From positions 233,170 to 297,169 of the forward strand of contig CAOSWK010000001.1 in the NCBI GenBank assembly GCA_948527295.1: DNA of 64,000 nt. Reading direction: 5' to 3'. Each line of letters starts with the position of its first letter. Positions within the stretch are counted from its first letter, which is position 1. This document shows positions 58,172-64,000 of the stretch, piece by piece. The notes below the pieces were generated by a model that worked only from the letters and a program-made list of their open reading frames with translations, was not told the origin of the DNA and ran no database searches. Position numbers and translations under genes: made by a program. Origin of the DNA: an uncultured Eubacteriales bacterium (GTDB lineage Bacteria > Bacillota > Clostridia > Oscillospirales > Acutalibacteraceae).

Positions 58172-58951
58172 TCAAACAAGGTATTTCATGGGGTCGGTGC
58201 AGGTTTTAGACTTAATAAACTCGACGCCACCGAAGTTTTCAGACAATTTTTTCGCAAGAGGCAAGATAACAACGTCCTCAGTCTTAAAATGCCCCGCATC
58301 CATAACGCAAATACCGTGCGTCAAAGCCATCAAAATTTCGTGATGCTTGATCTCACCCGTAACAAAAGCATCAGCACCCTCAGAAATCGCCGCCCGAACA
58401 AGATTTCCACCTGCACCAGAGCAAATAGCAACCCGCCGTATGCCTCGGTCAGTAGGAAGATACCGCAAACCCGCACAACCAAGGCGATCCTTAACCAAAG
58501 CAGCAAATTCATGGCAATTGCAAACATTTTCCAAAACGCCAATCAAGCCCTCAGGCCGCGGACCAACCTTAGACTCATAGCTAGCCAAAGCGGTTAGATC
58601 GTGCAAAGAAAGAGCCTCCGCTAAACAGGAGTTCACACCAAATGGCGCCATATCTAGGTTTGTGTGAGCACAAATTACTGAAATCCCATTCCTAGCCAAA
58701 ACGTGCGGGATAGAATCATGCCTCAAAGCCCGAATAGCCTCAAAAATCACAGGATGATGGCTCACAATCAAGCTAGCACCAAGGCTTTTAGCCTCCTCGA
58801 TGACATCCAAAGTCACGTCAAGAGCCAACAAGCAGCGTTCAACCGGAGCCTGTTCGTTGCCCACCAAAACGCCAACATTGTCGAAATCCATGGCAGAATC
58901 AAAAGGCGCAAAGCCATCGATAAATTCAAATATATCCAAAACCCTAGTCAT
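58172..58951 (-). CDS. Nif3-like dinuclear metal centre protein
   Basis: 259-aa NIF3/YqfO family protein, sometimes annotated as GTP cyclohydrolase I type 2. It has VLDIFEFIDGFAPFDSAMDFDNVGVLVG, LIVSHHPVIF, CAHTNLDMAPFGVN, GAGGNLVRAAISEGADAFVTGEIKHHE; the histidines and acidic residues are the dinuclear metal ligands. It lacks the PII-like insertion of longer members. The start overlaps the trmK stop by 8 nt. The trmK-nif3 pair is a common Firmicute arrangement. Confidence 0.92.
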   Translation of the reverse strand: MTRVLDIFEFIDGFAPFDSAMDFDNVGVLVGNEQAPVERCLLALDVTLDVIEEAKSLGASLIVSHHPVIFEAIRALRHDSIPHVLARNGISVICAHTNLDMAPFGVNSCLAEALSLHDLTALASYESKVGPRPEGLIGVLENVCNCHEFAALVKDRLGCAGLRYLPTDRGIRRVAICSGAGGNLVRAAISEGADAFVTGEIKHHEILMALTHGICVMDAGHFKTEDVVILPLAKKLSENFGGVEFIKSKTCTDPMKYLV

Positions 58952-59660
58952 TTCTACAATCTCCCTTACAAATATCTTCGAGCCGCACGATTATACCTTG
59001 CAACTTAGCGGATTTTTCAAAATTTTGAGTAGCCAAAAAGCCACTAAGCTGGTTGCTCAAATCGCGAATCGTCCGCTCAATGTAAAGCCGATTCTCAGCA
59101 GTCAAATCGTCGCCAAGCCGGCCAATATAAGGATAAAGCTCATCGCAACGGCAAAAGCTGGTGTCAAAAAAGACCGACATAACGGTGTAGACCTTGCCGC
59201 AAGAGACCACCGCTTGCTCCGCAACGATTTTAAACTTATGAGAGGCCAAGAATTCGCGTAATTCCAACTCTCCAGACATAGGTTGCAAAACCAAGTGCTT
59301 AGTGGAGTCTTTAAGCCAATCAGCGCGCTCAATGATCTGCATAATCAGCTCGCCGCCCATTCCAGCAATAATAATGTCATCCACCTCGGCAGGAAAAACA
59401 GCATCAAGCCCGTCAGAAAGCCGAGTTTCAATTTTATCCGCAACGCCATATTTAAGGACGTTCTTTTGGGCGTTCAGCAAAGGCCCCGCACGCAAATCCG
59501 TCGCAATCGCACGCGGGCAAACCCCGTTCAAAACAAGCCAAATCGCAAGATAAGCATGATCAGCGCCGACGTCGGCAACAGTAGCGCCCAGTCGAATATT
59601 TTTTGCGCACAGATAAAGCCGTTCATCCAGACGCATCCGCGTGTTGTGAGCCTTTCTCAT
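58944..59660 (-). CDS. trmK: tRNA (adenine-22 N1)-methyltransferase TrmK
   Basis: 238-aa class I SAM-dependent methyltransferase that modifies A22 in tRNA. The SAM site is VADVGADHAYLAIWLV (residues ~29-45), followed by AIATDLRAGPLLNAQKNV, and the catalytic IIAGMGGELIMQII. The C-terminus is a coiled region (LRE...NRLYIERTI). ATG 59660 follows GAGGG; a second in-frame ATG at 59636 could also serve. Normally followed by nif3, as here. Confidence 0.92.
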   Translation of the reverse strand: MRKAHNTRMRLDERLYLCAKNIRLGATVADVGADHAYLAIWLVLNGVCPRAIATDLRAGPLLNAQKNVLKYGVADKIETRLSDGLDAVFPAEVDDIIIAGMGGELIMQIIERADWLKDSTKHLVLQPMSGELELREFLASHKFKIVAEQAVVSCGKVYTVMSVFFDTSFCRCDELYPYIGRLGDDLTAENRLYIERTIRDLSNQLSGFLATQNFEKSAKLQGIIVRLEDICKGDCRND

Positions 59661-59786
59661 ACAACCAACCCTCGCTCAGTGGCATTTCGTAGCATAACCA
59701 AAAATATCAAACCCGGCAAAACAACCGCCCGGTGAAAAACTTGCCCGAGCGGCCGAAAAAATTAAAATTTAAAAAAGCATTTTGCC

Positions 59787-60008
59787 TTACCGAGACCCCG
59801 CATTGTCGCTAGAACTAAGATGCTCATTAAGCCTCTTAATAAGCGCGTCTGCGTCCGTGCCGTGAACCTCACAAGCTTGCGCCACAGTTTCTCCGCGCGA
59901 AGCCGGACATCCCAAACAATGCATCCCCATCTCCGCAAAATATCTACCAGTAGTCTCATCAGCGTCCAAAACGTCGCCAATAAGCGTGTTTCTATCAACA
60001 GTCATCAT
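59787..60008 (-). CDS. DUF1858 domain redox-disulfide protein
   Basis: 73-aa protein of the DUF1858 family (hybrid-cluster-associated redox disulfide domain): TLIGDVLDADETTGRYFAEMGMHCLGCPASRGETVAQACEVHG, with CxxC positions. Function is unknown, perhaps a redox or metal-binding accessory. ATG 60008 follows GAGGGGGG; the 24 upstream residues are not conserved. The promoter lies 41 nt upstream. Confidence 0.88.
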   Translation of the reverse strand: MMTVDRNTLIGDVLDADETTGRYFAEMGMHCLGCPASRGETVAQACEVHGTDADALIKRLNEHLSSSDNAGSR

Positions 60009-60048
60009 AAGAAGACCCCCCTCATCGATATTATGTGCATCAAATAAT

Positions 60049-60077
60049 ATATTAAACCTGCGAAAATTTCTTGTCAA
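60049..60077 (-). promoter_or_regulatory. Promoter of the DUF1858 gene
   Basis: TTGACA (60077-60072), 17 nt, TAATAT (60054-60049). Confidence 0.7.
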
Positions 60078-60079
60078 CA

Positions 60080-60122
60080 AAAAAATAAAGCTCCCAAACC
60101 CACAAAAAGTAAGTCAGGGAGC
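60080..60122 (-). terminator. Terminator of the zinc-ribbon gene
   Basis: GGCTCCC pairs with GGGAGC (around a 21-nt loop) on the minus strand, followed by TTTATTTTTTTG. It overlaps the DUF1858 promoter region closely. Confidence 0.7.
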
Positions 60123-60161
60123 CAAAAGTCAAACAAAAATTAAGAAAATAAAATTATTTCC

Positions 60162-60443
60162 TTATCTCTCTCTCTGCTCTTGCTGAGCAAAGCACTCGCT
60201 GCAATAAACAGGGCGGTCTCCGCGCGGTTCAAAAGGAATCTTAGCAACGCCACCGCAAGCAGCACAAGTAGCTTCGTGCATTACGCGGCCTTCTCTAGCA
60301 GCGTTTTTACGTGCATCGCGGCAATCCTTGCATCTTTGCGGCTCATTAACGAACCCTTTTTCTGCATAGAACTCTTGCTCGCCGGCGGTAAAAGTAAATT
60401 CCTTACCACAGTCCTTACAGATGAGATTTTTGTCTTCGTACAT
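60162..60443 (-). CDS. Zinc-ribbon domain protein
   Basis: 93-aa protein with four pairs of CxxC: ICKDCG, RCKDCRDAR, CAACGG and YCSECF. The arrangement (CxxC-x~20-CxxC-rich) is of the probable zinc-ribbon class found in Clostridia. Function unknown; a nucleic-acid or regulatory role is possible. It starts ATG 60443 with AGGTATTTTA upstream (weak ribosome binding site). Confidence 0.78.
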   Translation of the reverse strand: MYEDKNLICKDCGKEFTFTAGEQEFYAEKGFVNEPQRCKDCRDARKNAAREGRVMHEATCAACGGVAKIPFEPRGDRPVYCSECFAQQEQRER

Positions 60444-60472
60444 TAAAATACCTCGCTTTGGATAAAAATATT

Positions 60473-60550
60473 TGCCCCCGGACGGACTTGCACCGACACC
60501 TTTGATAATACTGAAACAACCAACGCTCTTCTAACCTAAGCTACATGGGC
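60473..60550 (-). tRNA. Degenerate tRNA (tRNA-Thr-like, 12-nt anticodon loop)
   Basis: Minus strand, 78 nt. The acceptor stem GCCCATG/CGGGGGC (one mismatch, one G-T), D-arm GCTT-AGGTTAGAA-GAGC, and a T-arm GTCGG-TGCAAGT-CCGTC (one mismatch; TGC in place of TTC) are recognisable. The anticodon stem TTGGT/ATCAA encloses TGTTTCAGTATT, 12 nt instead of 7, and resembles tRNA-Thr(UGU) with a 5-nt insertion. No CCA end is encoded. Probably a pseudogene; a functional odd tRNA is less likely. Confidence 0.5.
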
Positions 60551-60918
60551 ACATCGCCAAAGAACGGCAAAGAATAATACAACAATAGTATATTCCAAAA
60601 AAGAAAAAAGTTATAATCAAAAAGAGAAAATAAAAATCGCCAAATTTTGCAAATTACGTTGATTTATAACCAAATCCACTATCAATATTACACCATTATT
60701 TTTTTATTGTCAATAAAAAAACGCAAAAAATATTGCGAGAATTATCTCAAATATGAACTAAAACTCAAAAATATAGCAATATATAGAAAAACATGGTAAC
60801 TTTTTGTAAATTTGTACGGCGAAAATAGCGTGGATAGTGTACAATAACGCGCGCGTTTGCAGCAAGATTTTTTATGTGATAAAATGAAAGCATCGTAAAA
60901 TGGGGGTGCAAGCTAGGT
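60551..60918 (+). other. Intergenic region before mtnN (368 nt)
   Basis: AT-rich with no coding frame. It includes the 5' flank of the tRNA-like element and, near its end, the mtnN promoter (60857-60885). I saw no further RNA gene. Confidence 0.5.
60857..60885 (+). promoter_or_regulatory. Promoter of mtnN
   Basis: TTGCAG (60857-60862), 17 nt, TAAAAT (60880-60885), 33 nt before the ATG. Confidence 0.65.
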
Positions 60919-61605
60919 ATGATCGGGATAATCGGCGCAATGCAAATAGAAATCGAAAATATAATAGAATTCATGAATGCAGCAGAAATCGAGACTTTTG
61001 CGCATATAAAATTCTATAAAGGAAAAATAAATGAGTCAAACTGCGTAGTATCGGTATGCGCGCCGGGCAAAGTTAACGCCGCAGTCTGCGCGCAGCTGAT
61101 GATAACAAAGTACAACCCTGATGTGATTATAAACGTAGGTGTAGCGGGCTCTTTGGAGGCTGATATAAAAATCGGAGACGTGGTGGTGGGCGATTCCGTC
61201 GTGCAGCATGACGTGGACACCACTGCCGTGGGCGACGAGCGCGGGTTTATCTCCGGCTTAGGGCTAGTGAAAATCCTCTGCGCAAAGGACGTTACCGAAA
61301 AAATAAAATCCGCCGCCGCGCAGCTAAATTCGCATTCCCACGAGGGGTGCATTGCAACGGGGGATCAGTTTATTTCTAATAAAGAAAAATTGCAAGACAT
61401 AAAAAATACGTTTAAAGCAGTGGCATGCGAGATGGAATCCGGCAGTATAGGCCAGGTTTGCGCTATGAATAATGTAAAATTTGCAGCTCTAAAGGTGATC
61501 TCGGACAATGCAGATGAGGAAAGCCGCATGGATTATGAGAAGTTTAAGATTTTAGCTGCACAAAAAATCTCCAAAATAATTGCAAAAGCGATTTTTTCTT
61601 TTTGA
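60919..61605 (+). CDS. mtnN: 5'-methylthioadenosine/S-adenosylhomocysteine nucleosidase
   Basis: 228-aa nucleosidase that splits the glycosidic bond of MTA and SAH in methionine salvage and in AI-2 synthesis. It begins MIGIIGAMQIEIENI, followed by INVGVAGSLEADIKIGDVVVGDSVVQHDVD, a GDQFIS stretch, and the active-site region AVACEMESGSIGQVC and KVISDNAD (catalytic Asp). A GGGGTG ribosome binding site precedes the ATG. Confidence 0.95.
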   Translation: MIGIIGAMQIEIENIIEFMNAAEIETFAHIKFYKGKINESNCVVSVCAPGKVNAAVCAQLMITKYNPDVIINVGVAGSLEADIKIGDVVVGDSVVQHDVDTTAVGDERGFISGLGLVKILCAKDVTEKIKSAAAQLNSHSHEGCIATGDQFISNKEKLQDIKNTFKAVACEMESGSIGQVCAMNNVKFAALKVISDNADEESRMDYEKFKILAAQKISKIIAKAIFSF

Positions 61606-61941
61606 GAAATATGTCAAAATAAATTAAATTATGCAGATTTTTATATTTTATCATCAAACTAAATTAATATTTTCAACATATTTAACAAAGTTTTAAACAA
61701 AAAACTAAAATGCTTGTTTTTCAAGGGATTTTGTGGTTTAATTTTCTAAAAGAGAATTTTTTGTCGATTATGAGCATATAAGATTTTGAATCAACGATTA
61801 TTTTTCAACATTTTCAACAAAGTTTTAAACCGTCGTGCTAGATTCTGGAATCCGCCCTTGTTAAACTTATGTAGTAAAATGTCTAATTTTCACATATAGA
61901 AAAATAATTATTCTAAAAACGAAAAATAAAGCGACGGCGAA
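61606..61941. other. Intergenic region mtnN - sigF (336 nt)
   Basis: Low-GC. Contains a 29-nt direct repeat (61670-61698 and 61802-61830; 27 of 29 identical) and no reading frame. No terminator with a good T-tract is evident for either convergent gene. Confidence 0.5.
61670..61830. repeat. Pair of 29-nt direct repeats (TTTTCAAC...AAAGTTTTAAAC)
   Basis: 61670-61698 and 61802-61830, both with TTTTCAACAT at the left and AACAAAGTTTTAAAC at the right, differing at two positions. They are 132 nt apart in convergent intergenic DNA. Confidence 0.7.
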
Positions 61942-62598
61942 TCAGCTGCTAAGTTGAACCCTCAGGTTTCTCAAAATGGCGCGCTCTCGGCGAGAAACCT
62001 GCACCTGAGTCATGCCTAAAATTTTGGCCGTTTGAGTTTGCGTCTGGTTTTTGAAGAATCGCAGCAAAATTAAGGACCGGTCCTTTTCGTTGAGATCGCT
62101 CACAACCTGCTTCAGCGCGATTATTTCGGCCAGCTTTTCGTCTGGGGAGTCGGTTGGAATGTCAATTTGATGCTGACCGTTTTCGTCGTTGGTGGTGAGG
62201 GAAATCGGAGTACGAGAGACCTCCAAAGCCTGTGCTGCAACGGGTGGCTCAACGTTCAAAGCGAGCGCTAACTCACTGATGGTCGGCTCTCGGGCGTTTT
62301 TGGTAGCGAAGTCGTTAATGAACCGGCTGGCCTTTAACGAGAGCTCCTTAAGGCTCCTGCCCACCTTGATGGCGCCACCGTCGCGAAAGAGCCGCTTGAT
62401 CTCGCCCAGAATCACGGGGACGGCATATGTCGAGAACTTGACCCCGCGCGAAGAATCAAAAGCGTCGACGGCCTTGATCAGCCCTAAGCATCCGGCCTGA
62501 AAAAGATCGTCGTATTCGATTCCACGGCCCTTAAACTTTTTGGCAAGAGCGTGCACAAGCCCGATGTTCTGGCTGATGACTTGCCCGCGGCTATCCAT
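61942..62598 (-). CDS. sigF: Sporulation RNA polymerase sigma factor SigF
   Basis: 218-aa sigma-70 family factor, the first forespore-specific factor. It has region 2 (LVHALAKKFKGRGIEYDDLFQAGCLGLIKAVDAFDSSRGVKFSTYAVPVILGEIKRLFRDGG), region 3 (INDFATKNAREPTISELALAL) and region 4 (LNEKDRSLILLRFFKNQTQTQTAKILGMTQVQVSRRERAIL). ATG 62598 overlaps the spoIIAB stop by 8 nt. The upstream open frame lies antisense-free within spoIIAB and is not used. The N-terminus is shorter than usual. Confidence 0.95.
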   Translation of the reverse strand: MDSRGQVISQNIGLVHALAKKFKGRGIEYDDLFQAGCLGLIKAVDAFDSSRGVKFSTYAVPVILGEIKRLFRDGGAIKVGRSLKELSLKASRFINDFATKNAREPTISELALALNVEPPVAAQALEVSRTPISLTTNDENGQHQIDIPTDSPDEKLAEIIALKQVVSDLNEKDRSLILLRFFKNQTQTQTAKILGMTQVQVSRRERAILRNLRVQLSS

Positions 62599-63037
62599 TT
62601 TTGGCGACTCGGGGAATGATGTTTTTGGTGAGCGTAATCGTCGTCCCGCGGCCAACCTTAGACATAACCTTGATGTTATCCATAAAACTTTGCATCACGG
62701 CAAAGCCCAGTCCAGCGCGCTCGGCGCCGCCAGTAGTATACAGAGGCTCCATGGCTTGGCTGATATCCTCGATTCCGCAGCCCTTATCGCGAATCCGGAT
62801 GGTGACCTGGCCGTTGTCGAAGATCTTGACCGATATGTAGATGTAGCCCAGGCCGTGCTTGTAGGCGTGCACGATGCAGTTAGTGACGGCCTCGGAGATG
62901 GCTGTTTTAATGTCTGCGATCTCCGATATAGTCGGGTCGAGCTGAGCAACAAACGCTGCGACGGTAGCTCTGGCGAAGCTTTCGTTCGCGGACTTACTGA
63001 TAAATTCAAATTTCATCTCGTTTTTCAATTGTGCCAT
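62591..63037 (-). CDS. spoIIAB: Anti-sigma F factor SpoIIAB
   Basis: 148-aa serine kinase/anti-sigma factor of the GHKL class. It holds SigF inactive and phosphorylates SpoIIAA. It has AISEAVTNCIVHAYKHG (N-box), IRDKGCGIEDI (G1 box) and TTGGAERAGLGFAVMQSFMD (G2 box), and GRGTTITLTK at the end. It starts one nucleotide after the spoIIAA stop behind AAGGAGAAG. Middle gene of the spoIIA operon. Confidence 0.96.
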   Translation of the reverse strand: MAQLKNEMKFEFISKSANESFARATVAAFVAQLDPTISEIADIKTAISEAVTNCIVHAYKHGLGYIYISVKIFDNGQVTIRIRDKGCGIEDISQAMEPLYTTGGAERAGLGFAVMQSFMDNIKVMSKVGRGTTITLTKNIIPRVAKNG

Positions 63038-63038
63038 T

Positions 63039-63359
63039 TTAAACTTCTCCTTCTTTTATGACGCCCAGAGCCAAAAGTCCAGACATTTTAATCAGCCGCT
63101 TAAGGTGCGCCGGGACGTTTACAACAGAAACAGAGCCATTCAGCGTCTGCATAATACGGTAGCGGCCCATGATGAGGCCCACGCCGGAGCTGTCCATAAA
63201 CTGAACTTGCGAAAAATCCAGATTTAAAAGGCTTGGACGAGTCTCCTGCACGTAAGCATCGATCTGTTCTCGCACATCCCGAGCGGTGTGATGGTCGATA
63301 TCCCCCGTAATGAAGGCCGTTGCGGTATCGGCATCCCTTGCGATTTTCACTTCTATCAC
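63039..63359 (-). CDS. spoIIAA: Anti-anti-sigma F factor SpoIIAA
   Basis: 106-aa STAS-domain protein that releases SigF when unphosphorylated. It has ARDADTATAFITGDIDHHTARDVREQID, LLNLDFSQVQFMDSSGVGLIMGRYR (the phosphorylatable serine in DSSG) and SVSVVNVPAHLKRLIKMSGL. Start GTG 63359 follows AGGGGTGAG; the frame extends upstream without homology. First gene of spoIIAA-spoIIAB-sigF. A clear sigma-H promoter was not recognised upstream. Confidence 0.94.
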   Translation of the reverse strand: MIEVKIARDADTATAFITGDIDHHTARDVREQIDAYVQETRPSLLNLDFSQVQFMDSSGVGLIMGRYRIMQTLNGSVSVVNVPAHLKRLIKMSGLLALGVIKEGEV

Positions 63360-63454
63360 GATTTTGCTCACCCCTGAGTCAAAAATAAAAATTCTTGACC
63401 CAATGATACGCCACTTATTTGGCAAAACAACGCAAAAAATGCGATGAAAAATTT

Positions 63455-64000
63455 TTAATGATCCCGCAAAAACGACAAAAACATTGGGCGGATCTGCGAA
63501 GCCAAGTATAGTGAGCCAAACACCAAGACGGCGGTGTCCAAAGACTGTTCAGAAGCCATTTTAAAAGCAATCTCAATCGCATTATTTAGGTCTGTGGCCA
63601 CGACGCTGGGTTTGTTGAAGTTTTTGACGATTAAATTGTGCAACTCAGATTTATCCATCGCACGAGGGTTTTCTGGCTGCACAACGATGAATTCCGCAAT
63701 ATGAGGTGAGATAATCCTCAAAACATTGCAGATATCTTTGTCTTTAAGCATGCCAACAACAGCAATGATGCGCCTTTTGCCCAAATATAAATTTAGAGAA
63801 TCGGCCAAAACAGAGGCACCACCGGGGTTGTGGGCACCATCCAGAATAATAAGCGGCTCCCGAGAGAGAACCTCGAACCTGGCGGGGAACTTAGCGTTAT
63901 AAAGGCCATCCTTGACGGCTTGAGGAGGAATCTTAAAACCGCCGCAACGATCGACCTCACTGGCAACCGAAATGGCCGTAATCGCGTTGTAAACCTGGTG
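63455..64000 (-). CDS. folC: Folylpolyglutamate synthase/dihydrofolate synthase FolC (N-terminus beyond window)
   Basis: The C-terminal ~180 residues of a Mur-ligase-fold enzyme that adds glutamate to folates. Visible are AITAIS, PPQAVKDGLYNAKFPARFEVLSREPLIILDGAHNPGGASVLADSL (the FolC DGAHN motif) and the C-terminal Rossmann-type domain with IIAVVGMLKDKD, ending FLSFLRDH. The gene begins outside the window. With folD at the other edge, two folate genes are seen but in separate units. Confidence 0.93.
   Translation of the reverse strand, partial: HQVYNAITAISVASEVDRCGGFKIPPQAVKDGLYNAKFPARFEVLSREPLIILDGAHNPGGASVLADSLNLYLGKRRIIAVVGMLKDKDICNVLRIISPHIAEFIVVQPENPRAMDKSELHNLIVKNFNKPSVVATDLNNAIEIAFKMASEQSLDTAVLVFGSLYLASQIRPMFLSFLRDH

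Noticed and set aside
63361..63440. Sigma-H promoter for spoIIAA
   Set aside because: A GAAT core is present (in AAGAATTT), but no AGGA-type -35 lies at the right distance; TTGTTT-16-TATCAT is an equally weak sigma-A alternative.
1..64000. CRISPR arrays, insertion sequences, rRNA genes or an integrated phage
   Set aside because: No regularly spaced repeats, no transposase or integrase, and no rRNA seen; the XRE regulator alone is not evidence for a prophage.

Overview
The window reads as chromosomal DNA from an endospore-forming member of the Clostridia (Firmicutes), probably an Oscillospiraceae/Ruminococcaceae-type anaerobe. The evidence is sporulation genes (yabP-yabQ, a spoVB/murJ-like flippase, spoVAD, spoIIAA-spoIIAB-sigF), class III (oxygen-sensitive) ribonucleotide reductase nrdD-nrdG, a CIRCE-controlled groES-groEL operon, a DnaE polymerase of Firmicute type, and frequent TTG/GTG starts behind strong GGAGG-type ribosome binding sites. 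No species can be named from the sequence alone.

Layout. 1-4.6 kb (minus): folD (cut by the window edge), recG and a yloV/fakA-like DAK2 protein. 4.7-7.8 kb (minus): a zinc uptake operon zur-znuA-znuC-znuB with its promoter and a Fur-family operator. 7.9-14.7 kb (plus): dnaE, a DUF5067-type lipoprotein, a MurJ/SpoVB-like flippase and HU. 14.9-18.8 kb: the conserved yabP-yabQ-divIC-yabR block, an amidohydrolase, hpf, and a small convergent gene. 18.9-27.7 kb (plus): a nine-gene envelope polysaccharide operon with CDP-ribitol genes (tarI, tarJ), a LicD transferase, three GT2 glycosyltransferases, a polymerase/ligase-like protein and a flippase. 27.7-30 kb: a tandem duplication carrying two AT-rich secreted paralogues of unknown function. 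30-32 kb (minus): groEL and groES. 32.2 kb: an orphan spoVAD with a sigma-G-like promoter. 33.3-38 kb (minus): a YbhN-like / GT2 / YbhN-like operon and a VanW protein. 38.2-43.6 kb (plus): two very large proteins (627 and 1152 aa) that each begin with a Nif11-type RiPP leader ending in LLNVSGG. 43.7-53.5 kb (plus): a spore-coat-like protein, exoIII, a Gld-like ABC system, two M42 peptidases, a methionine gamma-lyase-family protein and tadA. 53.5-64 kb: a DUF6514-like protein, a probable small RNA, an XRE regulator, nrdG and nrdD with NrdR boxes, nif3, trmK, a DUF1858 protein, a zinc ribbon protein, a degenerate tRNA, mtnN, the sporulation sigma-F operon and folC (cut by the window edge).

The strongest candidate for an undescribed system is the pair at 38215-43593. 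A Nif11-type leader with a Gly-Gly motif at exactly residues 86-87 in both proteins is followed by a hydrophobic segment and then by very long, low-GC, repeat-built bodies, with no maturase or C39-peptidase transporter in view. Other unusual items are a cloverleaf-like multi-hairpin element (44434-44556), a promoter-terminator pair with no gene between (53885-54185), the tandem duplication of signal-peptide proteins with a conserved structured leader, and a tRNA-like gene with a 12-nt anticodon loop.

All family assignments rest on motifs and length recognised by eye; no searches were run.
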